This document shows, piece after piece, positions 34,001-43,400 of a stretch of 64,000 nt of DNA (the stretch's first letter is position 1; every line of letters begins with the position of its first letter). The notes beneath the pieces were generated by a model that saw only the letters and a list, made by a program, of their open reading frames with translations, had not been told where the DNA came from and made no database searches. A program made the position numbers and the translations under genes. This stretch comes from Todiramphus chloris collaris (taxonomy: Eukaryota > Chordata > Aves > Coraciiformes > Alcedinidae), in NCBI GenBank assembly GCA_025345505.1, contig JANVCC010000071.1:1621594-1685593 (forward strand), given 5' to 3'.

Positions 34001-35766
34001 GAGGCTGTAACACAGCACCTAAGGGATGACTGAATTGCTAAACTGCTTTTGGGCTCTGTCCCTGTCACTGAGGGGCTCAGTCTCAGGACAGACCCTTCAT
34101 TAACAAACAAATACCGCAAACGAACCTGTAACACAGTTTGCAGTGAGGGGCACACGGTGCCAACACAGCAGCAGCTCAAAAGCCAGGCAGGATTTAAAGC
34201 CTTTAGTTACAGGATTGACAGGAAGAGTCAAAAGGACAATTTAGTTGGGTTATGCACAAACCACCACCTCACACGAGCCCCTCGGCGAGCAGCCCATTCA
34301 CCCTTCCCACCCCGAACCTCACAACCCATCGGCAACACTCCAGCTTTTCAGTAAGAAAAAAAAGCCAAGCAAACCACACCAAGAGCAGTGACCAACCTTC
34401 CTGAGGGGTGTGGAGGCAGCCAAGGGACTAGAACTGCTCTTTCTTTCTGCAGGAGGCTGAGCCTCAGGCGAGCTCACGGAGCGAGCGCTGAGCGAGGAGT
34501 TGGTGAGTCCAGAGTCTCCTTCCCGAGACGATTCCATCGTCTCGTTTTCCGACGTGACGCTTCCGTCCAGAGAGGAGACCTGGGGGGATTTTGCCATCAT
34601 GATATCCTCCAGGAGCACGACGGGCATCTTCCCCTCAAAGATGACGTCCTTCAGTTTGCTCTGATTTCCCTTGGGGTTTTCCACGTCGTTACGCTCCGTT
34701 AACCCGGAAGGCGACTGGATTCCACCCACCAAACCTTCACCTTTCCTCGCCACGGCTTCACACGGCGCATCAGTCTCCATTGAATCACTCCCTTGGCTAC
34801 CCGGAGCAGAATTCAGGCAGCTCAACTGGTTTAACTCTTTTCCTAACGTGCCGTTAGTTACGGATGAAGATGAAGATGCTTTTGACTCAAAATCTCTACA
34901 GTCTCCATCATCGGTGAGTCTCTGGCTAGGGTCCTTTCTCAGGTCAATGACAATGACAGTCTCACTGGCGTCGTCCTTTGTGCTTTTCTGGATAAAATGG
35001 TCCAAGGGACCCTTCCCGTTGACAAGTTTTGGAACAAAGTTCACATCAGCGTCCAGCTGGCAGTCGTTCTCCACGTTGTCCAGGGACACACACGATGCAT
35101 CCAGGGAGGAATCCTTACTGGGGCCAAAAGCGCTCTGGGAGCTCTTGACTTTCTTCACTTCTGACTCTGTATCGTATTTTTCCTTCGGTACAGGATTCAA
35201 GCGTTTGAACGGCAACCGAGCTGAAATGAAAGCAGCTTGTTACTTCAGTCACATCGTGCAGATCACTGGGGTGAGGGGGACTCAAACGAGTGGGATATTT
35301 AAATCATTTTTCAGCACGAGAAATCAAACAGAGCAGCCAGTTCGGGCTGTAAAGTCAAAATATTTTTAGCAGCACCTGTTGGGACAGGACAAGGGATGAT
35401 GGGGTTAAACTAATAAGATTTAGACTGGAAAGAAGGGAGAAATTGTTGGTGCTGAGGGTGAGGAGAGCCTGTGCCAGGCTGCCCAGAGAGGTGGTGGCTG
35501 CCCCATCCCTGGCACCATTGCAGGGGAGGTTGCCCGGGGCTCTAGCTGCAGATGTTCCTGCTCCCTGCAGGGGGTTGGACCAGATGACCTTTAAAAGCCC
35601 CTTCTAACTCAAGCCATTCTGTGCTTCTATCATTCTATATTCCACAGAATCAGGCCTGACACATTCGGATTGCACTGAAGCCACAGCGGGCGACAACCGC
35701 TCCTTCCCCAGCCTTACCTTGGACCAGCTTCCGCGGAGGAACAGCCGCTTTGTCTCTGCACTCCAT
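19609..35766 (-). CDS. CHAF1A: CHAF1A (chromatin assembly factor 1 subunit A, p150), complete coding region, 14 coding exons
   Basis: Large subunit of CAF-1, the histone chaperone that deposits H3-H4 behind replication forks and at repair sites, tethered by PCNA. Coding exons in transcript order on the minus strand: 35766-35718, 35220-34397, 31928-31872, 29307-29066, 28484-28424, 27945-27877, 27483-27260, 26775-26607, 26417-26337, 26250-26161, 25931-25670, 24639-24152, 22005-21912, 19691-19609. The frame closes to 930 codons (human 956), with the stop at 19611-19609. Visible motifs: a hydrophobic-acidic SIM-like stretch at 105-110; a PxVxL HP1-binding motif P216-x-V218-x-L220; the KER helix about 311-411; PIP-like KAEITRFF 417-424; an acidic ED region 566-622; and a winged-helix region about 700-850. 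The start is the ATG in a good context (GCCATGG) two bases into the second exon; a possible in-frame extension from exon 1 is noted separately. The promoter is shared with SH3GL1. Confidence 0.95.
19738..20530 (-). mobile_element. CR1 LINE fragment (about 0.8 kb)
   Basis: Long reverse CR1 in the last CHAF1A intron, starting TCATAAAATCAGACTGG and extending to the GAAGTTCACCCAGACCC region. Its first roughly 570 bases are nearly identical to the copy at 30935-31460. Confidence 0.9.
21235..21330 (-). mobile_element. CR1 LINE 3' end, short
   Basis: TAGAATCATGGAATTGTTTA then ACCTTTAAGATCATCAAGTC, the CR1 terminus in reverse, in the last CHAF1A intron. Confidence 0.8.
24152..26775 (-). CDS. CHAF1A: CHAF1A central acidic region and C-terminal winged-helix exons
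   Basis: Exons 26775-26607, 26417-26337, 26250-26161, 25931-25670 and 24639-24152, residues 509-872. Markers: [20 protein letters not shown]; then a run of Asp/Glu with [17 protein letters not shown] (the ED region that contacts H3-H4 in the family); then [20 protein letters not shown]; and [20 protein letters not shown] of the DNA-binding winged-helix domain. Confidence 0.92.
24920..25400 (-). mobile_element. CR1 LINE fragment
   Basis: Reverse CR1 including CCAACCATTCCCCCAGCACT and GGGCAGCTTGAGGCCAGTTC, of the same subfamily as 2995-3605. In the CHAF1A intron before the 488-nt exon. Confidence 0.85.
27606..27690. repeat. Two-copy direct repeat, about 45 bp
   Basis: A segment containing TTTACAGCCAATGCAGCAGA recurs with few changes (TTTACAGCCAGTGCAGCAGA) in a CHAF1A intron. 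Confidence 0.7.
27877..27945 (-). CDS. CHAF1A: CHAF1A PIP-like PCNA-binding exon
   Basis: A 23-codon exon, residues 412-434, [20 protein letters not shown] and onward. KAEITRFF (417-424) is the non-canonical PCNA-interaction peptide known from p150, with Lys in place of the usual Gln. It matches human residue for residue. Confidence 0.92.
28291..28324. repeat. Pentanucleotide microsatellite (CAGAT/CAGAC)n
   Basis: Two CAGAT followed by four CAGAC units and a partial, in a CHAF1A intron. Confidence 0.85.
28424..31928 (-). CDS. CHAF1A: CHAF1A KER (Lys/Glu/Arg) helix exons
   Basis: Exons 31928-31872, 29307-29066 and 28484-28424, residues 292-411. They encode a near-continuous charged helix, for example [20 protein letters not shown], described in the family as a long single alpha-helix that binds DNA. 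The coding strand is almost pure purine for some 200 bases in the middle exon. Confidence 0.92.
30935..31460 (-). mobile_element. CR1 LINE fragment
   Basis: Reverse CR1 in the CHAF1A intron between exons 29307-29066 and 31928-31872. It is near-identical to 19738-20330, differing by scattered substitutions and small indels. Confidence 0.9.
31929..34396 (-). other. CHAF1A intron, no repeat recognised
   Basis: A 2.5-kb intron of moderate GC with AT-richer patches (32330-32700). Reading frames up to about 160 codons occur but lack splice context or family resemblance. Nothing else is recognised. Confidence 0.6.
34397..35220 (-). CDS. CHAF1A: CHAF1A large exon: N-terminal region with SIM-like and HP1-binding motifs
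   Basis: An 824-nt exon coding residues 17-291. It starts [20 protein letters not shown] and ends with STPLRK, as in human. It is mostly disordered and Ser-rich. VIVIDL (105-110) fits the known SUMO-interacting position of p150. The chromoshadow-binding PxVxL pentamer is intact inside [12 protein letters not shown]. Confidence 0.92.
35395..35640 (+). mobile_element. CR1 LINE 3' fragment
   Basis: Forward CR1 (GAAATTGTTGGTGCTGAGGG, then GTTGGACCAGATGACCTTTA, ending in CTATCATTCTAT). It sits in the first coding intron of CHAF1A, opposite in orientation to the gene. Confidence 0.88.
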
Positions 35767-36189
35767 GGCTGCGAGGGAAAAACATCATCAATCAACGCCG
35801 GGGACACATTCCCTCCGAGCTACCTGCTACCTGCTTCCCCGAGACCCACGGCAGGCCAGCTCTCCGCACGGCACAGCGAAGCCGGACAAAGGGGCCAGGC
35901 CGAGCCCTGCCGGCGACATCCTTCAGCCGGAGGGGATCTCTGCACCTGCCGGGCTCGGCGCCGCCGGACACTGGTTCACCCCCGGGGGCCAGGCCAAGGT
36001 AAAGGAGGTTGAGCTAGAAGAAGCCGGCGGATAAGGCGGCGAGCCCAGCCCGGGCCTGGTTCCGGGGCGCGGCGGCAGCCACCGGGCCTCCTTTGTTACC
36101 CCGGGATAGGCCCCACTCACCCCGCGGCCCAACCGCCGCCGGAAACGCACCGCAACCCGGCCCCACCGCACCCCCACCTCGGCCCTTAC

Positions 36190-36364
36190 CTGCCAGGGCG
36201 GCCGCCGACGGCTCCCGCCGCTCCTCCGCCGGCGGCGGCCGATCCGTTCCCGGTCGGGGCTCGTTCCGTCCAGTCCGGTCCCGCCCCGGGGGCTCCCGCT
36301 CGTATTTGGCGGGAGCCGGGGCGACCCCGCGCCTCGCCGCGCTGATAGGCGGAGCGCGCCCCAC
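36190..36364 (-). other. CHAF1A: CHAF1A 5' exon (5' UTR or N-terminal extension)
   Basis: A strong donor (GCAG then GTAAGG) ends an upstream exon at 36190, facing the acceptor at 35769-35770. In human the equivalent exon encodes about 18 residues before the conserved Met-Asp/Glu-Cys. Here the frame ending SAAALA is open through this exon up to an ATG at 36364-36362, but whether transcription starts far enough upstream to include it is unknown. The 5' boundary is therefore a guess. Confidence 0.5.
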
Positions 36365-36890
36365 GTGACCCGCCTTTCCTTCCGCTCCGCCCCCTTCCCG
36401 CCCGCGTCTCGCGAGTAGGGGTGGGACGGAGGCTCAGCGGCCGGTCTCGCTGCTGCCTCCTGATTGGCTAGTGTGATAGGCACCGCTGACTGGCGGCTGC
36501 GACTGTCAGTCTGGCCCACTGGAGGCGCTGATTGGATAACTGTATGAGGCACCGGCGGGGTGCCGCTGGGTCCTTATGCCCGGCTTCGAGATCTGCCCGC
36601 TCTGCCGGGCGGCAACCGGGACAGCGGCGGTGCGGCCACGGGATCGGCTCCGGAGAGGTCGGGGCAGCTTTTCCGCAGCACCAAGCAGAAAAGCGGAGCC
36701 GCCGACCGCGTTGCGCCACTGCCGGGCCCGAACCAGGGCGCGAAATGGCGGCGGCGCCGGCGGCCAATGAACGATCGCCGCTGAGGCGCGGAGGGCCAGG
36801 TGGCTGCCGCGAGGGATTCTGGGAGTCGTAGTCCCACGGCGGCGCATGCCCCGCTGGGAGTTGTAGTCACCCGCGTCTCCTGCCCGGGGG
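36191..36890. promoter_or_regulatory. CHAF1A/SH3GL1 bidirectional CpG-island promoter
   Basis: Divergent genes share this CpG-rich region. Seen sites: an E2F-type TTTGGCGGGA at 36305-36314, fitting an S-phase gene; CCAAT boxes on the minus strand at 36463-36467 and 36531-36535, and one on plus at 36764-36768; a YY1-type AAATGGCGGC at 36743-36752; and two ZNF143/THAP11-type elements at 36814-36832 and 36844-36867. No TATA box is seen. Confidence 0.7.
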
Positions 36891-36897
36891 GGTGCAC

Positions 36898-37035
36898 GGG
36901 CTGGAGTCCCCGTGATCCCCGGAGGAGTTTCCAAGCCCCCCGTGGAGATGCGGCGCTGAGGGACACGGGTCAGCGGTGCCCTGGCAGTACCGGGGGAGCC
37001 GGTTGGCCTCCCTGAATTTCAAAGTCTCCTCCAAC
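36898..37035 (+). mobile_element. CR1 LINE remnant inside the bidirectional promoter
   Basis: GGCTGGAGTCCCCGTGATCC, TTTCCAAGCCCC and GTCAGCGGTGCCCTGGCAGT match the 3' part of the CR1 copy at 3440-3540. It has gained many CpGs and has lost the terminal octamers. Confidence 0.75.
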
Positions 37036-37039
37036 CAAA

Positions 37040-37439
37040 CCGGCTCCGGTTCGACGGTTCCACCCCAGCCGCCCAGCTCTGCCCGTACCGGGAGAGCCGC
37101 CCCCGGGGGGGGTCGGGCCGGCCCCGGACCCCTCTTTCCCCGTTCCCTAGCGTTCAGCTGCTCAATCGCCATCATTAACAGCGGCGTCTCCCGGCCGCCC
37201 GGGGGCGCGAGGGCACCACGTGGCGGGAGGAGGCGGCGCTCCGTCCGGCGCGGGCGCGCGTCTCGGTGGTGCCGGTAGGGGGCGGGGCGGGGCGGGGCCG
37301 GGCGTTTCCTGGCGGCGGCGGCGGAAACAGCGGCAGCGGCCGGGCCGGGCTCCTGTGCGCCCAGGCGTCCCCGCCGCCCCCTTTCCCCCCCCTTCCCTCC
37401 CTCCCCCCTTCCCGGGTTCTCCCGGTGCAGGCGTCAGCG
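37040..37439 (+). promoter_or_regulatory. SH3GL1 promoter and 5' UTR
   Basis: CpG-rich sequence upstream of the SH3GL1 ATG, with a cluster of overlapping GC boxes at 37279-37303 and a pyrimidine-rich leader at 37375-37430. No TATA box is seen. Confidence 0.65.
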
Positions 37440-40400
37440 ATGTCGGTGGCGGGGCTGAAGAAGCAGTTCTACAAAGCCAGCCAGGTGAGCGCCCCGGGGA
37501 TCCCCTCGCCGCCGTTTCCCGTCTCGGTGGCTCGGGTTTCTGCTGCCGTTCTCCTGGGCCGGCTCGGCGGGGCTGTGAGAGCAGCCGTGACCTGCCGCCC
37601 CGCAGCCCCGGTGCCAACGTCTGGTGCGCCGGTCTGGCACCTCCCTGCCAGCGCCCGCTGCTCCCCGCGGCACCCCCGGCCTTCCCCTCCCGGGGCTCGC
37701 TCGCTGTGCCCTCCCCTCCCGCCGCACCGGGACAGGCCCGGCTGGGAGCGGAGCACGGGGCCGCAGGGGCCGCGCCGTGACCCCCCCGGGATGATCCCGC
37801 AACCCTCGGGTGGGCTTTGGGGGGGGGGGGGGGCCCCGGGGGCGGCCCCGGGGGGGGGGGGGTTGCCCCCGTGCCCCGGGCTGGGGGTGTTGGAGGGACC
37901 CCTGCAAAGGAATGGTCCCGCTGCGGGCTGGAGGGTGCCAGGGTTTTTTGGGTGCCAGGGTTTTTTGGGTGCCAGCCGTGCCCGAGGAGCAGGTGAGTGT
38001 CACGCTGGGGGGATGCGCTGCCAACCCTCCCCCAAAACCGTGTCCGTAGCAGGGTGAGGAACCGGCTCCAGCCCCGGGCTCCACGGGTGAGGCACCTCAA
38101 GGGCCCGGACGCCTTTGGACTTGTGAAACAGAGCAGGATTTTAGGAGAGGAGCCCTGGAAAGTGGTGTCTGAGCTGGGTTGGAGGCCGTAGCTGGGACTC
38201 ACCGGCCCCGTTAACCTCCAGCGGCAGCTGCAGCCTGACCTCGGGAAGCTCCTGCTTCCCATCGAGCAGCTGGTGATGGGATTTTGGGGTTGGCGAGGGG
38301 GAAACGGCTGGGGGATGTCGGAAAAAACTTGTCAGATATGTGATTATCTTGCTGGGTTTTTTTTTTAATCCAAGCGGGGGGCGGGGGGGAAATCAATCCC
38401 ATAATTGGCCACCGTGGTGGTAAACAGCGAGCTCGTGTCAGCTTAAAATGAAGATTGTGAAGCCCCTCGCAGCTCGAGGGGCTGGGGCTTTTCCCCTCCA
38501 GATGTGGGGATCAGCTCCTCGTGGGGTTTGCAGCCCCCTTCTCCCAGCCCAGTCTGAGGGGTGGCCCTTCCCAGTCCTGGGGGTGGGTTTCTGAGACAAT
38601 CCTCTGCTTCCCCAGCCGCCGCTTTTCTGCCTCTGCTTTAAATTTAAGATGAGTTTTAGACCAGGTCGTGTTCTCCAGGCACGGTTTCAACCCCTTTCAG
38701 CTCAGCCCGAGCGCGTTTGCTCCCTGCCTTGCCTCCTTTCTTGGCCGTGTTGACAAAAAAAAAAGCGTTTTGCTTCGACAGCAAAGCAAAAGAACAGATT
38801 CCTGAAGTCGGTCCCTCACCCCCTTCCTCCCACACCCCAGCGTCGTGGGTTGGTTGTTTTTTTCTCTTTTTTTTACGACTCCCATGGGGGGAGGTTGGGC
38901 CAAGGAGCCGGTGTCGGAGGACTTTGCTGGTGTGGAAGCGCCGTGGTGGCATCGCGGGGCAGCTGGAGGCGAAAGCTCCTCCATGGGTCAGGGCCGGAGT
39001 GTTTCTGAAGCCTAAACCCATCACCTGAAAGCGCCCGCTGAAGCCGTTCCTGGGGGGAGTTATTCTAAAGTGAAATCCCGTGTGGTCCTTAGCTATTTTT
39101 TCCTGTTACGGGTGGTGTTGTTTTCTTAAACGGAACCATTTTGGCTAGTTCTGGAGAAACTAAACTCCATGTAGCTGTCTAGGGAGAAGTAACTTGCCCA
39201 AAGCACAGACTCGGTGGCCCGCTCACCCCTCATACTTCAGCTGGGCCCTTAGACCGTGTTCGGGGGCCTCTTCGTGTAGGAGAGAAGGTGTCTCTGTGGT
39301 GGCCTCGTGGGTCTCTGTGGTGGCCTCGCCGCTTCTGCCACGGCCCTTTGGGAGCAGATTTGATCTGCAGGAGCTGGGTTTGGGGTGAAGCTTTCCGACG
39401 GGATCGGTGAAGCGACTCGGCAGCGCCCTGGTGATGGGGACACGGGTATCTGTGCTTTCGAGGTGCTTTAACTGGGAGTGATTGGTTCTACTTAGGCCAT
39501 TTTTCCATCTTCTCCTCCTCTCCCTTCTTTTTCCACCCTCCTTCCCTTTCCCTCCGCTGGTCCCACTCCTCAGCCGCCCCTTGGCTGAAGGAGACGAGGA
39601 TTAGTTCGGTTTTTTGGCTCCCTTCAAGCTTTCGGATGCTGCCAAAACCCAACATGTGGAAGATCTTTCCTAAAATGTTCTGTTTCCTTCCACGGCTGTT
39701 GCTAATTGAAGGAAAAAACAGAGCCAGGACCGAGGTCTGCAAGGATTTGGGATCCACCCCGCACGACGAGGGGGCCACCTCGGCCTCCGAGGGAGCAGGG
39801 CTTCGCTCGCGGGCTTCTGCCGTCTGATTCCGACGGGCCCACGTCCTGCCTGGGTGAGGCAGCCGGGCACCCACGCGCTGGAGGGAGCTGAGATCGTATC
39901 CTGTAAAAGGGAGGAAAAAAAAAAAAAAACCCCCAAACCCAACAAACCAATGAAGTCAGGCTGGCAAACATTGCAGATGGCTCTGTGCGTGCGACCAGAA
40001 CAGGTTTTGCTAGTTCACAGCAAAATGTTCTCGTGGAGAAGGGGGGAAAAAAAAAAAAAACCTAAAGAAAATAATTCTGCAGAAAACATCCTCGCAAAAG
40101 GAAGGAGGAGAAACAACAACAGCAGAAGCTTTGAGCTCCAGCATCGTGAGCTGGGAGCGGGGTGGGAAGTTCCAGCAGGTACAAGACCATCTGGTCCTGG
40201 CTGCCGTCCAGCCTTGATCCATCAGCGTCCACTCAGGAATTTGTTGGGACCTCGTGGTGTAGAAATGGCTTCATTTCATACCATCCCAGTGTGGCTGGGG
40301 CTGGAAGGGACCTCTGGGCATCATCTGGTGCCACCCCATCCAGCAGGGGCACCCAGAGCAGGGGCCCAGCAGCGCAGGGTCCAGGGGATGTTGGGATCTC

Positions 40401-43400
40401 TCCAGAGAAGGAGACTCCACAGCCTCTCTGGGCAGCCTGGCACAGCCTCCCACACCCTCACACCAACGTTTCTCCTCCTGCTGAGACGGAACCCCGGTGC
40501 TGATGGGGTGTAAGCAGCTCTGTCTCTACTTGCCCGTGGAGCAGCAGCCCTGCCTGGCACCGGTGGGTTTATCACGCGCTGGTTTGGAGGGACAAGCCCA
40601 TGGGTGGAGGCTGTGCCGTTGTGATACGGCGTTGGGAAACGTGTCCCCTCCCTTGGTGACAACAGGACTGCCCTACCTGGGGTTACGCTCGGGAGAGGCC
40701 GTGCAGCCGCTCTCCCAACCCAGGAGAGGAGTGGGGAGCCCTTACTGGTGGGGGTCCAAACTGGGCAGCTCTCAGCCCTGGGTGCCACTGTCACCCCGAC
40801 CTGGCTTCTCGTGCTCCCAAAGCCCGCGTGGTCCAAACCTGAACCCTGCTCAGGCACCGGTGCCTTGTGCCCTGCTCTGCCTGGTGAGTCCTGGCCTGAG
40901 ACACAGACCAGTGACCTCCTCCTCCTCCTCCTCCTCCACATGCAAAGCACACAAGCCATTTTCCAAGGCGGGGAGAGGCAAGTGCTAATTAAAACTAGCA
41001 AGCCCTTGGCGTGCGTCCTCCTTCCTGACTTTAATGACTGCTCTTAAGGCTTCTGAAGATATTTTTGAATGTGAAGAGCTCCTGCTTGCTTTCTGCCTGG
41101 CCTCAGATGGGCTCCTGAGCCTCCAACGGCCATTCCAGCCCGGGAGGGCCACGCGAAGCCGTTGGCAGTGGTGCTTTCTGGGCAGACGTTCACGAGCCCG
41201 AGGAGCTTCCTTCCCCGCAGCTCGGGGCCCGGGTGCTGCCGTGCGATGGCATCTGCTCAGCAGAATCAGCATTTCCTTTAGTTTTTATTTATGTTTATGG
41301 GGGTGCATTAAGAAAACTGTGGCCAGCAGGTGTAGGGAGGTTCTCCTCCCCCTCTGCTCTGCCCTTGAGACCACAGCTGGAATCCTGTCTCCAGTTTTGG
41401 GCTCTGCAATTTCAGAGAGGCAGGGATCTACTGGAAAGAGTCCAATGGAGGCTATGAGGATGATGAAGGGACTTGAGCATCTCCCCTCTGAAGAAAGGCT
41501 GAGGGAACTGGGGCTGTTTAGTCTGGAGAGGAGAAGGCTGAGAGGGGATCTGATCGATGTCCATCAATATCTCAGGGGTGGGTGTCAAATGGAAGGGGCC
41601 AGGCTCTTTTCTGTAGTGCCCAGGACAAGGAACAATGGATAGAAACTTGAGCATGGAAGGTTCCACCTCAACGTGAGGAGGCCAGGGTGAGAGGCAGGAG
41701 TTGCCTGCCCCATCTGTGGGCAGAATCCTGGGGAAGCCCTTGCTGCTGGGGCTGAGACTTCACCCAGAGCTGCCAGTGGAGAGCCAGGTACCCAGCTGGG
41801 TTTCGAGGCACCGTTTTGGGCTCGCGTGTTCTTTTTGAGCCATTCTGGTGATGTTTCTGCACGCCAGCGAGCGAGCCGGCCCGTCCCTCGGCAGCTGGGT
41901 GTGAGGAGCAGGAGGAGATGCTGGGACCTGGGCTCTCCTTGGCTCTTCTGCCACCGTGGTGGCCGTGTTGATGACGTGGGCAGAATGCCACCCGGGTGAC
42001 GGAGCGGCGAGCGGGTAATTAGTGCCTGGGTGGGGTGGGTAGTTGGCAGCGTCGGGCTCCGAGTTCCTTATCTCTAACTGGGAATTTGGACTGGGGGGTC
42101 AAGGGATTTTTAGCTCATTCCTCCCAGCCTGACCTTTCCTCCCACAAGCACCTGATGTTTGCTCTATTAATATTAACCTGAGCTGCGGTTTCCTGCAGCC
42201 TCCCTCCTTTATCTTGCAATATTAATCTGTTCCCGAGGCCGGAGGAAAGCCGGATTTGCTCGAGCACGGCCGGGCTTCCTCCAGGAGGGATTGGGCTGCA
42301 GTCACCCTCGGCGGCCTCGCCTGATGCCCCGGCTGGTTTGCTGCTGCTGGAGATGGGTGTTTTGGTGGTGTGGGTGTTTGCTGAGCCAGGGGAAAAAGGG
42401 AAGGAGGATACGAGAGGTCTGAGAGAGCCCTGGGGCTGTTTAGCCTGGAGAAGAGAAGCCTGAGAGGGGAGCTGATCAATGGTTACAGAGATCTGCAGGG
42501 TGGGGGGCAAGGAGAAGGGGCCAGGCTCTGCTCAGTGGTGCCCTGGGATGGGACAAGAGGTGATGGTTCACAAGGTGAAACACAGCAAGTTCCACCTCAA
42601 CATGAGGAGAAACTTCTTCACTGTGAGGGTGCCAGAGCCTGGCCCAGGCTGCCCAGAGAGGCTGTGGAGTCTCCTGCTCTGGAGCCTTTCCAACCCCCCC
42701 TGGCTCTGTTCCTGTGTGGGCTGCCCTGGGTGCCCCTGCTCTGGCAGGGGGGTTGGACTCGGTGATCTCCAGAGCTCCCTTCCAACATTCTGTGACACGT
42801 TGGCAAAGCTCAGCGAAGGGGATCTCAGAACATCCCTCTTCCAGGCGAGGTGGTGCCGCCAGACGGCTGCTGTCACGTCGAGCGATGCCGACAGCGTGCG
42901 GGATGTTTCCACGGTGCCCCCCTCTCCCCGAGATGAGACGCTTGGCACGGTGACGTGTTCTGCTGGTTAATCAGTGTGGGAGCTGGGCAGCCCCGTGCTG
43001 GAGCTGGTTTTGGCTTTTGCCAGTATCGTTTGGCCTGCCTGGAGCCGCAGGCAAGGGGATGGCTCCTGTCTCTGCATCAGTTGCTTTCACTCAGCTTTAT
43101 TTCCTCCCCCCCTTTATAAGCTTTTCCCAGCCTTTGGGCTCCGACAGTAACCAAAACTCTGAGTCGTGGAAGGCAAAGACAGAAGACAGAAAACCCTGCT
43201 CCATCCCTCGTCATCGCTGATGTCAAACTGGGAACACTGGGAACACGTTATCCTGCAACCGGGGGAATCTGGGACGCGGGAAGGAGACGTGACTCAGGGA
43301 GGGGATTGCGTGGCATTAGCAGCACGGATCCCTCCTGGATCCCTCCTCCTCCTCCTCCTCCTCACTGCCTGCTGCTGCTGCCCCTGCCATCTGCCTTGGG

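Noticed and set aside
41412..41666. Peptides such as [20 protein letters not shown] in many places
   Set aside because: These are forward translations of CR1 3' sequence, seen repeatedly (2995, 41318, 53135, 57570), not host genes.
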